Source: Tribonema minus (lineage: Eukaryota > Sar > Xanthophyceae > Tribonematales > Tribonemataceae). Taken from it: DNA of 64,000 bases. Each line of letters starts with the position of its first letter. Positions within the stretch are counted from its first letter, which is position 1. Location: NCBI GenBank assembly GCA_017506865.1, contig JAFCMP010000412.1, forward strand, positions 310,001 through 374,000. The letters are read 5' to 3'. The translations under genes were made by a program, and so were the position numbers. The notes beneath the pieces were generated by a model, which worked only from the letters and a program-made list of their open reading frames with translations, was not told where the DNA came from and did not search any database. This document shows, piece by piece, positions 50,501-62,400 of the stretch.

Positions 50501-50907
50501 GTCAGCCCCAGCTCTGGCGCATTTTCAATTAAGAGTCGCTTCACTCCCTTCTGTACAGCCTTGTGCACCAGCTGTGGTGTGGTGCTTGCGGTCACCAGAT
50601 CTGGGTCCAGCTCGACTATCTTGTCCCACACTTCATCAGAGGTGTAGTCCCCTATAAGCGTAGGAACCGTGGGGTGAGATGCACGAAAAACTTTGGCGAA
50701 GTCTTCACTGGTCTCTACTGCCATTGCCACTTGTGCTCCCCCCATTATTGCACCCATTACGGAGCTGCCAATCCCCCCCCCCAGGTCTACCACCTTTAGG
50801 TTAGGTACCAGCATTTGCTCTACGTTTGGGTACTCACCATGTTCAACTGCCGAGATCTGAGACCAGCGATCGACATGGCAATTCTCCAGCACCCAGTCTG
50901 ACCCCCC
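47545..50907 (-). CDS. Inner element pol, 5' part: degenerate C5-methyltransferase and reverse transcriptase
   Basis: Entered by -1 shift from gag near 50,904. Counting from the GTG at 50,892, residues ~33-175 resemble a C5 DNA methyltransferase. Motif I is 'VVDLGGGIGSS' (~34-44) followed by an acidic 'VET'. The motif IV position is 'PDLVTASTTPQ' (97-107), where the catalytic Pro-Cys is replaced. Motif VI is 'LLIENAPELG' (Glu-Asn 123-124) and motif VIII is 'LRNRVFLL' (163-170). About 600 residues of linker follow, including a coiled-coil segment and Pro-rich tract. The reverse transcriptase then has 'KPDGGMRVVQDLRAVN', 'SMDAVAGFWHV' and YIDD at 1021-1024. Loss of the catalytic Cys predicts no methyl transfer. 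The retained motif I suggests a cofactor-binding or structural relic. Confidence 0.82.
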
Positions 50908-53863
50908 TTTTTGTTGTAGCAGCCCAAGCGCCTGTTCTCAGTGAGCTCTGAGGCAGCTACACAAATCTCTGTCTCACTGTCTGAGGGGTAGTCTGCTTCT
51001 GAATCAGAAGTCAAGTCTGTGTCATCATCATCACTTTCCGACCAGTCAGTTGCTTGCACATAGTCATCCACCAACTCTGCGCTGCTTGCATCGGAATCAG
51101 AGTACACTGACTCTACTTCAACAGTCTTGTCAGTGCGCCAACACGGACATGACACGTCAGTCTCCCAGCCTGTTTTCGGCAGTGCTTCCACGCTCACAAC
51201 ACGCTCATCCTGCTCATTGTCAAGGTCAATGGGTGGTTGTACTTGTACTTTCTCCGCACCTACTCCTGTTCCAAGCACAAACTTTGGCCCCGGCTCTCCA
51301 TCCTGTGTGAGTGGCGCGTCGAGCAAATCTGCAGGCAGTGCTCCAAACTCAAACTTCAACGTGTCAGGCGCCGACGCTGACCCGTCAGACCCCCATTGCA
51401 AAGCAGTGTGCAGTGCTGTCTGAGGGCCACTACCACCTCCTTTGATGCCCCCAGCGCCTTGGCGCCACGAATCACGCATCGTAGCTACTTCATCCGGGCT
51501 TAGGGACTTGACCCCCTTTGTAGGCATGTCGGGGTGCTGCACTATGGCAGGAGTGCGGCTAGTGAGGATGTCCAAGCGCATCTTGCTGATTGTAGTGAAG
51601 CTGATTAGGAATTGGGGGTCAATTTGGTTGCTGACGTGAAAATCAACTTGTTCCGTGACCCCTGCAACTTCAACTTCAACCGTGACCATGAACATCACTG
51701 CGACCAAGTGCCTGCCCACGCCGCGTATTGCCTTGAAGATTGGTGGTCGCTGCGATTGCTCAAGACGTAGTGCCTGCTGAGCAGTGTCCGCATTGTCGCG
51801 CAGCTTACGCAACAGCAGACAGTATGCGCGGAACTGCATCACGTTGCACCCAGCACATGAGTCCAGGTACACGATGGCGGGCATGATTCTGTGGACCGTT
51901 GCCTGCACCATGAGCACTGTTGAGCGTGGCCTAGGGCCGTTCACATCGCCAGCACCTGTAATGCAGATCATGCAGCTTACTTCGGCAATGTCATCACCTG
52001 GGCCTAGGCAACAGCACTGAGAGAATTGCTGAGGGTCGCACGTCAGACACACACCTCCAATGGACGGGTCCTGCGCGAAGAATGCTCCCGCTGAGAAGGG
52101 GTAACAGGCGTCGTCATCGTTGCTAGTGTAGTGCACTGTTGGTGGCAAGGCGGAAGCACCGTACATCATGGCTAGCGCGGCCTGCATCATCGCGGGAGAC
52201 ACAGAAGCGGGGTCAAACGCAAAGTTGTTTGCAATACGTCCACCGCTGCCGCCATTGCCCATGTAACCGCCACTTGGCCTCTGCCCCTGGCCACTACCGC
52301 TGTTGTTGCCACCAAAGCCTCCGCGACCGTACCCCCCCCCAAAGCCTGACCTGTTGGACTGCGCTTGCCCGTATGGCCCGTAAAATGGCCGATTGGGCGC
52401 CAGAGCAGGTTGTGAGGTGCGTTCATATAGGCGCACCAGTGTATCCAAACGTTGATTGATGTCACTGGCCTGCTGCTGTTGGTGCATTTCAAGGCGCTGC
52501 AAGGCACTTTCCAACGATATACCTGAGCTGTTCGATGGCGTAGGAGTTGTCAACGTGGCGCCGCTGCTGCCCTGAATGGCCAGAGCATCAGCCCCCATGG
52601 CGCCGTCACTACCGTTTCCCGCCTCCGACTCTGATCCTTCCTCAAGCGCAAAAGCGAGAGAGCTCTTCTTGTCTGACTTCTTACCTGCCTCATTCGCCAG
52701 ATATGCTCTCACTGACATGCCCTTGCTTGCTGCCATTACACTCTCTACCGTGTGTAACCGTCTTTTGATAGCCTCTGTTGACACCTCACAGGCCTCACCT
52801 GCCTCAAGTGTCACACGGAATGCCACCAACTTTTCCATGAACTTCTCTGCTCTGGGTCTGGCCTCACGAGATCTGCCTATGACTTCAATGAGCTTGCGCA
52901 CATATTTGTCCTTGAGAAGCGCTCCGCCGCGTTCCTGCGGATGCAATGTGTACTCCAGGACCTTCTCAAAGTCCAACAGAAACACTTTGACACCTACCCC
53001 TGCCTCCAGGCGCAGCTGCTCCAGCCTGCTTGCGGCCCTACTTCTCTGCATAGAGTCACTGTACAGGTCTGTCAATCGTGTATGCAGGGCCTTGACCTGC
53101 TGTCCAGACAGATTGCTGTTGGCCTGCTTCTCACTGATCCATTTCGTGATTTCCCTTCGCAGCTCAGCAGAGAGGCAATATTGCAGCATTAGTGGCACGT
53201 ATGAGGGGCAAGTGCGGTTACTAGAGTTGCCGTCGGGTATTCGTTGGACCCCTTCGAATGACACACGTGCCGCCAGCGAGTTGAGCCATTCGCTCATCAT
53301 GCATGTAATCAGCTCATGGTTGACTGCCTTGTTCTCCGCATTCTTGTACTCCAAACCAGTCTCTGGGGGGTCATCCAAGAAGTATAGCGTTGCATGTGAC
53401 ACGCCTTTGAGAGCCCGCGGTGCCATCAGGCGAGGAATCACTGCAGATGACTCATCTTCCTCGTCTACACTGCGCACAACTGCCCTGCTAGAGTGAGACC
53501 CAACTTCAACTCTTGTTTCTTGCGCTGACTGTTCCATTGGGACTGCCAGCTGCGACTGCTGCGGCACCTCGGATGGGCGCTGCTGGTGCCCCTGCTCAAC
53601 CTGATGCTGTAGCTGCTGTTGCTGCAACATCACCTGCTGTTCAAGACGGTGCAACTGCTGCTGCTGCAACTGCAACTGCTGCTGCAACTGCAACTCCTGC
53701 TGTTGCTCAACTTGACGTTGCTGCAACTGCAGCCGCTGCTGTTCTTCCTCTTCTCGTTGTGACAGCTGCTGCTGCTGCTGCAACAACTGCTGCTGCTGCT
53801 GTTCCTCCTGCTGCTGCTGCTGCAACAACTGCTGCTGCTGCTGCCACTGCTGCTGCAACAGCA

Positions 53864-53895
<32 letters not shown>

Positions 53896-55163
53896 AGCAA
53901 CTGCTGTGCCTCTTCTTGCTGCTGCTGTAACTGGGCCAGATCCGCCCCCCGCGGATTGCCCTCCACGTAGCGAGGCACTGCGGCACGACCTAACGCATTC
54001 TCATGCAAAGTGTGCGGCACAAACCTCCCGGTCACAACATCCACCGGGACCTGAAAGTCCAGAGGTGGTGGAGGAGCATCGAGCCCCACCATCTGCCCTT
54101 TGCTGAGCGGCAGATAGTCAGAGAGCAGTGGGCCTGCATCCTTGCCCCAAATGAGAGGGTTGACTGGTGGGTGCGAAGGCGTCACGGGCATGATCCAGTA
54201 AGGTGTCGTGCAGTTTGCGACGCGCGAGGCAGGCACATCATACACTACATCCCCAGCCTCCGTCCTGACGCGAAAGAGCGGGTCGAACACATTGGCCTCA
54301 TCTACCTCTGTGTTAGTGCTCAAGAAGTCTTGTGCCATCCTACAATCCTCCCACTGAGTGGTGATCTTGCAGCGTACCGGGGCGTTGACAGGCATGATGC
54401 AAGGGGTTAGTCGATGAGCCGCCACTTGACAGACCTCTGCACTCACAACTTTCCTGACCACAACATAATCCATCAGCGCGTGAGCCCTGCTGAAGCGGCC
54501 CATCGGCTGGCACCAGGCTGGCGCCACCTGCACCAGATGCACCTTATCCAACTTGCCTGCCTTGCCTTTAACAGTTGGTGCATGCATGTCATGCCATAAT
54601 GCCAATTCGTAACCCGAGGGTCGCCAAACTGAGTAGTTCTTCTCCGCTCCCTCCAGCAGCTTTACTTCCCACTCCTCACCCAGCGTCTCGTCATCCGCAT
54701 GCAGACGTGTTGCATACACTTCGCCATCACGCTTCGCAACCACACCCATACGGCCTACGAGTTTGTCATTTCTTCCAAACCACACTACAACCAGCTCACC
54801 AGAGTGTGGTACTTCTCCTTCGAACAATGCACGTCGCTCGTTGATTGTCCACAGGCTTTCACGACGGGCATGTGAGTACTGCAAGTGAGCTGCCAAATAG
54901 CCTGCAGGGTATTCGTACCAAGCCGTTGTTATGGCTCTACGAGCAACCTGATGTATGCCTGCTGTCAGGGGCTCCCCTTCACGGTACACTGAACGCCCTT
55001 TCAACGGTGCAGCATCCACCAAAGCCTCTGCCCGTGCCAGGCGAGCAGAATTGATTGAAGTGGTTATAGAGCCAGCAATTGAACCTGTTCGTCGCTGACC
55101 TCGAACAATCGACTGCAACCCTCCTTCGCTCTCCAAACCACTCTGTGCACTGTGTACTGACAT
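50820..55163 (-). CDS. Inner element gag with polyglutamine and retropepsin-like domain
   Basis: Starts at ATG 55163 (1,447 aa). Layout: N-terminal region of ~400 residues with unknown fold; a Gln/Leu/Glu low-complexity stretch of about 110 residues (plus-strand CTG repeats 53,600-53,935); a helical capsid-like region; an RGG/GGYG-rich basic stretch (plus strand ~52,200-52,400), as in nucleocapsid-like RNA-binding tails; a Cys-rich segment; and a protease-like site 'YLDSCAGCNVM' (Asp1101), where the usual D-S/T-G is D-S-C. The C-terminal acidic tail runs into the frameshift site. The start codon choice rests on the first ATG after a possible TTG at 55,181. Confidence 0.85.
50901..50912 (-). 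promoter_or_regulatory. Candidate -1 ribosomal frameshift site between gag and pol
   Basis: In the gag frame the minus strand reads AAC AAA AAG GGG GGT. This contains A-AAG-GGG (50,904-50,910) and G-GGG-GGT (50,901-50,907), both of the X-XXY-YYZ form. A -1 slip lands exactly in the pol frame. The gag stop lies ~80 nt further on. Confidence 0.7.
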
Positions 55164-56003
55164 GATTAACTTCCGAGTCAAGCTTCTTCTCCCTCGATAC
55201 AGACCCGAAATATGGTTAGCCAGACACAGAGCTTGCCAACTTGAATGTCAGTTCTCCAACTTCACAAACAAGAATAGGTTATCTCTCTTTGACACCCCCT
55301 TCCTTTGTCTCCTATGCTTGCCAAGCCTTGCCTGATTAGCGCTGTGTATTCCCCCCCCAGCACCGACGTACAGTGAAGGTGATGAAAGCAAACAGCGCAC
55401 ACCGACGAAGTGAACCGCAAGCGTCAAAGTTCCCCTTTTGCAGTTTCTCCTCAAAATTCCTCCCGCGATAGGCAACGATAGTGCAGGGGCTACGAATCGT
55501 GTGAACAGCAGCAAAGCCGTCGCCACACCTCCAGCCCGAGACAGTATCGCTACCGACTACGCCAGAATATCTTTACCCGTCCCCAACTTGAAGCACGCAA
55601 TCACCTTTTTTTGACTACAACCCAACACTACCGCCTCCAAACAGCCACGAATGTAGCAGTATTCAGCAACTCACTACTGCTGCAGCCTTCGTTCGCAAGG
55701 CGAAGCAACAATGTCACCTGGTACAGGCCCAAAAACTCCGCTGAAAATGCCGAGCGTGAAAGCCGCCGAAGCAGCTCGCCGCAAGCCACGCCAGTGGAGT
55801 CCGTGTCCAGTCGCCAGCAGCGCCACGCCGCAGATGACCGGCAGGCTGCACGCTATCTCGATCTTGCTCTCGAACCGTCAATTGCCCGCAGCTACCTCAA
55901 CCTTCAGAAAAGGTGGGCAGCTGCAAGCTCTCGTGGCCCTCCGCTACCGCCGAACCTCGTTGAGGACGCGGGCGTCTGGCAGCTAACTATAGTCGGCTAA
56001 AAC
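55164..56003 (-). other. 5' leader of inner element; antisense open frame
   Basis: Leader between the PBS and the gag start. On the opposite (+) strand 55,611-56,000 is an open frame of 129 codons. Its C-terminal half ('ARYLDLALEPSIARSYLNLQKRW' region, split here to its first and last residues A and W) loosely resembles the N-terminal SAM-like domain of tyrosine recombinases. Expression is undocumented, so it may be chance. Confidence 0.3.
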
Positions 56004-56019
56004 CTGCCGAGATCAGCCA
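56004..56019 (-). promoter_or_regulatory. Primer-binding site of inner element
   Basis: TGGCTGATCTCGGCAG on the minus strand, one base after the 5' LTR, starts with TGG as expected for a tRNA 3' end complement. tRNA not identified. Confidence 0.55.
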
Positions 56020-56020
56020 T

Positions 56021-56418
56021 TGTGGTGACTGGGTGGTGTCCCAGCTCACAGTGTTGACTCTTCAGGAGTGAGGAACTGCTCCATTGCTCCAGTTACAGCC
56101 TAAAGCCTGCGAATGTTGCCTTGAGAAAGCAGCGGCGCTTGCAACTACTCTCTCCAGATACCAAGTGCCATGGCGCCGGTAAACGTGGCGGTGCAAAAGC
56201 AGACAAAAGCCTTCCTTAAAGCATGTAGATCGGTTTCTGATCATTAGGCGCACACAAGCACAAATGCAGCTGAGCGCTGCTGCCATTCAACTTGAGGTGA
56301 CTGTTGACAAATACGGGCACAACTCTCCAATTCAGCCCTGGCCACCTCAAGGCGTGCTACGTGCTGCCACCACACATCTATCATCCTAATGCACGCTAAT
56401 GGCGGCCGCTTCACGACA
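56021..56418 (-). repeat. 5' LTR of inner Ty3/gypsy element
   Basis: 398 bp, direct repeat of 42,917-43,314 with no differences seen. It is followed on + by the second ACCC of the target duplication (56,419-56,422). Confidence 0.95.
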
Positions 56419-56422
56419 ACCC

Positions 56423-59400
56423 TGATGCTGGCATGCCAGTGGCGGGTGCAGCGCGGCATGTGACACACGCCTCCATATGCTGCGGCATTGGTGGCTGGGA
56501 CGAGGGTTTAAAGCAGGCAAGTGTGGCAGGCCTTGTGGTGGACACTCAACTTGCTGTTGACAAGTGCCCCCGCGTGTGTGAGGCGTACCACGAACTGCAC
56601 CCTGGCACCCACAAGGTTTTAAACGCGTGCCTGAGCGATGATGCAGTAGCCATAGCACTGGCTGAACTGGATCCTGACCTCACCACAATGTCCCCCCCGT
56701 GCACAGATTATGCAAACGGGAGTGGCGTTGAGGGGGCAGCGGCGGAGGTGACGATCATGGCGGCGCGGCTGATTGTGAGGGCGAAGCTGCGCTGCTGTGT
56801 CATCGAGAATGTGGTATCCATGCTCAGCTCCAAGGCGTGGGCGCGCGCGCAGGCTTTTCTGCTGGCCCACGGCTACTGTCTCTATGTCAGCAAGCTGAAG
56901 GGGTCGGATTTTAGCATAGCGTGCCACCGGCGGCGGGTGTATGTGGTGATTGCGCGGGCAGGGGTTGGTGTCACGACCGCTATGGCACGGTTCGGGGCGT
57001 TAATTAATGCAATTCAGCGTTCATCATTACCCATGTCCGTACGGCGTGTTCTTCGCTGCCCTGAGCGCTGTTTCTTTTGGAAATCTCGCGTGAAGGGTAC
57101 CAAGAGTGTGTATGATGCCGATGACTGCATGCCCAGCCCGGTCAGGCGGAACCCTGGAAAACCACCAGTGGATCTGGCTGACTATGTGGCTGATGATGAA
57201 CATGATGCTGGCCCTGTGCAAAATGCAAGAGTACTGTCATTGCGTGAAATGGCTGTCCTGCTCACCTTCACACGTGACTTGCCATGCAAGGCCACCATTG
57301 AGGACATGAAGTTATGGCTTGTAAACTTAGTCATGCCACGCATGGCTTTTCACATTGCTGTTGGGCTTGTGGGATCTGGCATGCTTGATCTTCAAGTAGG
57401 CGCCCCTTGTCCCCGGGGTGTCCGCCTGGACCATGACCCTAGTGCACCCCCCCCTGAATGGATGCTGCCAGGGTCTGAAGATTACATGCATGTGGCAGAG
57501 ACTCCTACTGAGCAAGGCAAGGTGCAGGCTAGGGTTGCGGCCATCACCGCACGATACAGTGCTTGGCAGTATGCAGTCACCCCTGATATGATATGTACAG
57601 AAGGTTTGAACACAGGTCCTTGGTCTTGCACAGCGCTCAATGACTCGTGCAATGACTCAGACTCTGATGTTGATGAAGTTGAGGAAGAGGAACTTGTGCA
57701 GTCACACCCTAGCGGCTCCTCACAAGGTGCATACGCCAGTGAAGACGAGCATCACTTTGACGACACGGTGCATGAGGCAACTCGCAGGCGTGGGCTAGGC
57801 AACCCTCGCGTGAGCGCTGTGGCTGCCAAGCTACACGATGAAGCGAGCCGCTCACAAGCCGCTGAAGTGGATCCCGCCTCGGTTAGGCCGGGAGAGACAG
57901 TTGTGTTGCCAAGTGGCCAGCCCAGCAAGCAGCGGTTTGCCAGGCTGAAGGCACGCGTGCAGCACCAACGTGGGTTCAAAGAACGAGACTTTGTCTCATT
58001 GCTGGACCCCGGCGCTGAGGCAGGCATCATGGCAAAAGCAACGGCGGATGAGCTATCTCCAGGGACGACATGCCCTCTTGAGAAGGGGGACCATTCAGTC
58101 ATAGAACTGGCAGACAGTCGCACACAGGTCAAGATCGTAGGCGCTTTGCACCTCACCTTACGGTTTGGTAACAAGCTGGTGCGGCACAAGTTCTACATTG
58201 TGGACTTGGCCATCACCACCATTCTAGGCAGCGACTTCTTTGGCATGTACAAAACCCTCTTTGACTATGAGGATTTGACATACCAGCCGTTAGGTTCGGA
58301 CGGCCCAAAGTTGAAGATGCTAGGCAGCGAGGCAGCGCATGGGACGGTGTGGCAAGGCGCTAAGACCGCAGGGGCTGTGAAAATTAGCCCCAAAGTACCA
58401 GCCCCCCCTGCGCATCGTGCCGTGTGCCTGGTGAATGACATACTCATTCCAGCGCACACCGAGGTGAACGTTGAAGTTGTATTACACCCACCAGTGAAAG
58501 GGCTGAGCCCCTACTCGGCAGTAATACAACCCGCAATGTCTCAGACGATGTTGAAGTTGCAAGAAAGGGGCGTAAAGGCCGCCATGTCGGTGGATATTGT
58601 TGGCGCGCACAACCCTGTGCGCGCACGCATGGTGAACTTCTCAGACCAGCCGGTGCTTATGGCCAGAAACACCTTCATTGGTGAGGCACGGCCGGCTTCG
58701 CCTGAGGATATCATTGAGTTGGAGGACGCATCTGCGACCAAGCTTGAGCAACAGCTCTTGCAGGTGGCTGCAGCTCACCACCCGAACAGCGAGTTCAGCT
58801 ACGCTGCAACCGCGGCGCTGCGAGCAATTGCATTGGGGAAGGCTGCTGGTACCTATGGTGCTGCTAATGTGTCTGCTGCTACACCAGGCACAGAACGCAC
58901 TCGTACCACACAGGAACCCTGCACTGAAGCAGAGCTACGCGAGATGCTACCCACCAAAGGTGACCTTCATGATATGAAAGCCCCCGATGGTAGGCCATAT
59001 GCTGAGCATCAGATGGATGTGTTCAACGAATTCGCGAGCGTGTTTGCAAAGGACCCCAAAAATCCGACAGTGACAAACCTCATGGAGTTTGAGATTGACA
59101 CTGGTGATGCAATGCCCATCGCTGAAAAGGCTAGGAGGTGGGCGCAAAAGGAGGCAGAGTACATCATGGAACATGTCAAGGCCATGCATGTGCGCAAGCA
59201 AGTGGAGCCTAGCAATGGTCCATGGGCATGCAACCCAGTACTAGCAAGGCAAGGTGATAAGATACGATTTTGCGTGGACTTCCGCCGTCTCAATGCTGTC
59301 ACGAAGCGCGACAGCAGAGGTCTAGGCAACATCGATGATATGGTGCATCAAATGAAGGGCGCCCGGTACGTGTCCTCAGTCGACATGGCCGCGGGCTACC

Positions 59401-62400
59401 ATCAGATACCATTGCGCGAAAGTGACAAGCCTAAAACGGCATTCCGCACACCTGATGGAGGGCTATGGCAGTACACAGTGGCACCTTTTGGGCTTGTGAA
59501 TTTGCCTGCGCAATTCACACGCTTGATGCACAACACTTTGGGCGCTGCCCTAGGTGCATATGCCATGGTTTACGTCGACGACGTCTTGATATATGATGAC
59601 TCCATGGAAACGCACCTTGCGCATATCCGTGACGTCCTATCACGCATCAAAGACGCTGGTCTAAGTGTGGCGCGGCACAAATGCCAATGGTTCCAAACTG
59701 AGATCAAGTTCCTTGGTCACATTGTGGGATCAGGGGGCATTCGTCCGGACCCAGAAAAGGTTCAGGCAATGTCTGACATGAGCGCGCCATTGAATGCCAA
59801 AGGGAGAGCTGACAAGGGGCTAGTACGTACAGTACTGGGCTGCTTCAACTATTACCGGCGGTATGTTCAAGATTTTGCGACATTGGCAGCCCCACTTGTG
59901 GAGCTGACCAAAAGTGATGCAGAAATGGTATGGGATAGGCGCAGGCGCGATGCCTTTGAGGCATTAAAAAAGGCAATGTGCGAGGCAAAACTGGTGTCAC
60001 ACCCAGACTTCTCACTACCATTTGTGCTGTACACTGATGCATCTCAAACTGCCACTAGTGGCATTTTGACGCAATTTAAACCAGTGCAGGCACTTAGTGG
60101 CAAAGAAGCTGCCCCCGCGGCAGGCCGCAGGCGCACAGTAAATGGGAAGGAGGAAATGGAAGTAGTAGTGGGTTACTTCTCAAAAATTAATTCCACACAA
60201 GACGCCAAACTTGGCGCTACCGCGCTAGAGTGCCTGGCCGTCGTGCTGTCACTCAACCATTACCGACCTTACGTGTGGGGCAACCCAGTCACAGTGGTTA
60301 CAGATGCGGTGGCCCTACGATGGCTGCTGACTTTGCAGGACCACAATGGCAAGCTTATGCGGTGGGCTATGAGGTTGCTGGAGTACGACATTACCGTACA
60401 ACACCGACCAGGCCTGGTGAACTCAAATGCAGACGGCCTGTCCAGGCTCCCTATGCAAAAAGAGTTGGACGCTCCTAGAGAGTATGAGCAAGCAGACGAG
60501 CAATGGTCAGACTCAATTCCATGCTTTGCAGCACCACCTTCAGGGGTGAAGTTTGCACACTTTGTGGAAGAGTTTGCGGCGCCCTTAGGGGAGTTTGCTG
60601 ACCAAGCAAAGGCGACCAACCATGGGTCACATGTTTCTGCAGCGGCAATTAAAATTGCCAACTTCAGGGGTAAACTGGTGAGCAATGAGTGGGGCACTCC
60701 CTTCTTGCTCAATGAGCTAGCCATGAAGAATGCAAGTGAGGACTCAAGCATAGCAGCCAGGCTGGCTACGCTTACGGTCCAACAGGTCAATGTTTTGCTA
60801 TGTGAGCTGGACGAGGAAGACTCTTCGTGGACGGATGGAGAGACTGCGTCGATGTCTTTCAGTCCAGCTACTTTGCATATGTATGCTAATGCATGCATGG
60901 ATGAGGCGGCAGAGTCTGACTGGGACTCCCCGGCATCTAGCAAGACTGCGAGCATATCTGCCAAGCGCCGCCGGGTCGCTGCCAACACCGCTGTACCGCT
61001 ACCAGGGGGCGCCATCCCCCCGCAGCGAACAGAGGGGGTGTCGGAGCCACGCCGTAAGCGCACACTCAGCAGGCCCAGCCATGAACTGGTCCCTGAACCA
61101 GTTGACGGGACCACGCCTGTGCCGGCAATGCTAAGCCGGGAAGCGTTTATTGAGCTCCAGCAGCGGGACCCCTTGTGTCAGGCAGTGTCACGCACTCTGA
61201 GGGACAATATATACCCGCAGGATAGTGAGCTGGCTGCACACTTAATGGTGAACCGTGACTGGTACTGTCACGAGGAGGACGGCCTGCTGGTACATCTGGC
61301 CACCAGCCACCCCAAACGCGGGATGGTGCTGCGCCAATGGTTTGTACCCGCCGCGCTGCGCCCTCTGGTTTTGAGGCTGGGGCATGACGACGCCACGGCC
61401 GGTCACGCCGGCGCAAGCGCCACGTATGTCCGCCTGTTTGAGCGCTTCTACTGGCCTCGCATCAGCAGTGATGTACACACGTATGTCACTAGTTGCATGT
61501 CTTGCCTACAGCGCAAGAAGGCTACGACTGGCAAGGCCAAGATGATGTTAACACTGCCAACTCGCATGTTTCAGCGAGCGCACACTGACATCACCATGAC
61601 CTCGGTGGTGTCTTCAGAGGGGCACATAGGGCTGCTGACAGTAATTGAGGCACGCTCTGGATTTTGCTGGCTCATGCCAATTAAAAACAAGGACATGCAT
61701 ACGGTTGCAAGGCTCTTGTACAAGGTAATCCTAGAAATGGGATCCATGTTAGAGGAGCTGGTGTCGGACCAAGGCAAGGAGTTTCTGAACATTGTGGTGC
61801 GCGATTTGTGCTCAATTTTCAGGATCATGAAAATTGACACAAGTGCATACCACCCACAGGCAAATGGGGTCGCTGAACGGCAAAATGAACGCATCATGGC
61901 CATTCTGACTGCCTGGGTTGACAAGACCCAACAGAATTGGCATGAGGGCGTTGAGGCTGTGCAGTTCGCTCTCCGGTCCACCCCCAGAGAAGAAACAGGC
62001 CTGAGCCCTTTCTACTGTGTGTATGGCCGCGAGCCGTCCCTGCCATTCGAAACCTTCCCTGATGAAGTGCATGGTGGTGACTTACATTCTGAGATTGAAC
62101 GCAAGCGCGTCAACCTCAAAATGGCACAGAAGGTTATGGATGAGGCATATGGCATCAAGGCGCGCAGAGTTGACAAGGCTAATGAAGCGGTCAAGCGCGC
62201 AATGAAGGTTAAAGTTGGGGACCTGGTCATGATCAAGCAGAAGCCTGCTAAGGGACGCTCCAGGAAGCTGGACCCTAAATTCATTGGACCATGGGTGGTA
62301 GCAGAGGAAACTGGCGGATCTGGGCTGTCATTTTCATGCCGCATGATGGGGCGCCGGGTGCGTCGCACGCGGGCACATGTGACCAACATGAAGCCTTTTC

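Larger units (their letters stand above)
42917..56418 (-). mobile_element. Inner Ty3/gypsy LTR retrotransposon with degenerate methyltransferase
   Basis: A complete 13,502-bp element inserted into the outer element's gag-pol frame, with 398-bp LTRs that look identical, PBS, PPT and 4-bp duplication ACCC. Gag-protease and pol lie in two frames linked by a canonical slippery sequence. LTR identity shows it inserted very recently, after the outer element. Confidence 0.95.

Noticed and set aside
42917-56418. The 398-bp direct repeats as a segmental duplication
   Set aside because: TG/CA ends, flanking ACCC duplication, PBS/PPT at the inner edges and gag-pol between them identify them as LTRs.
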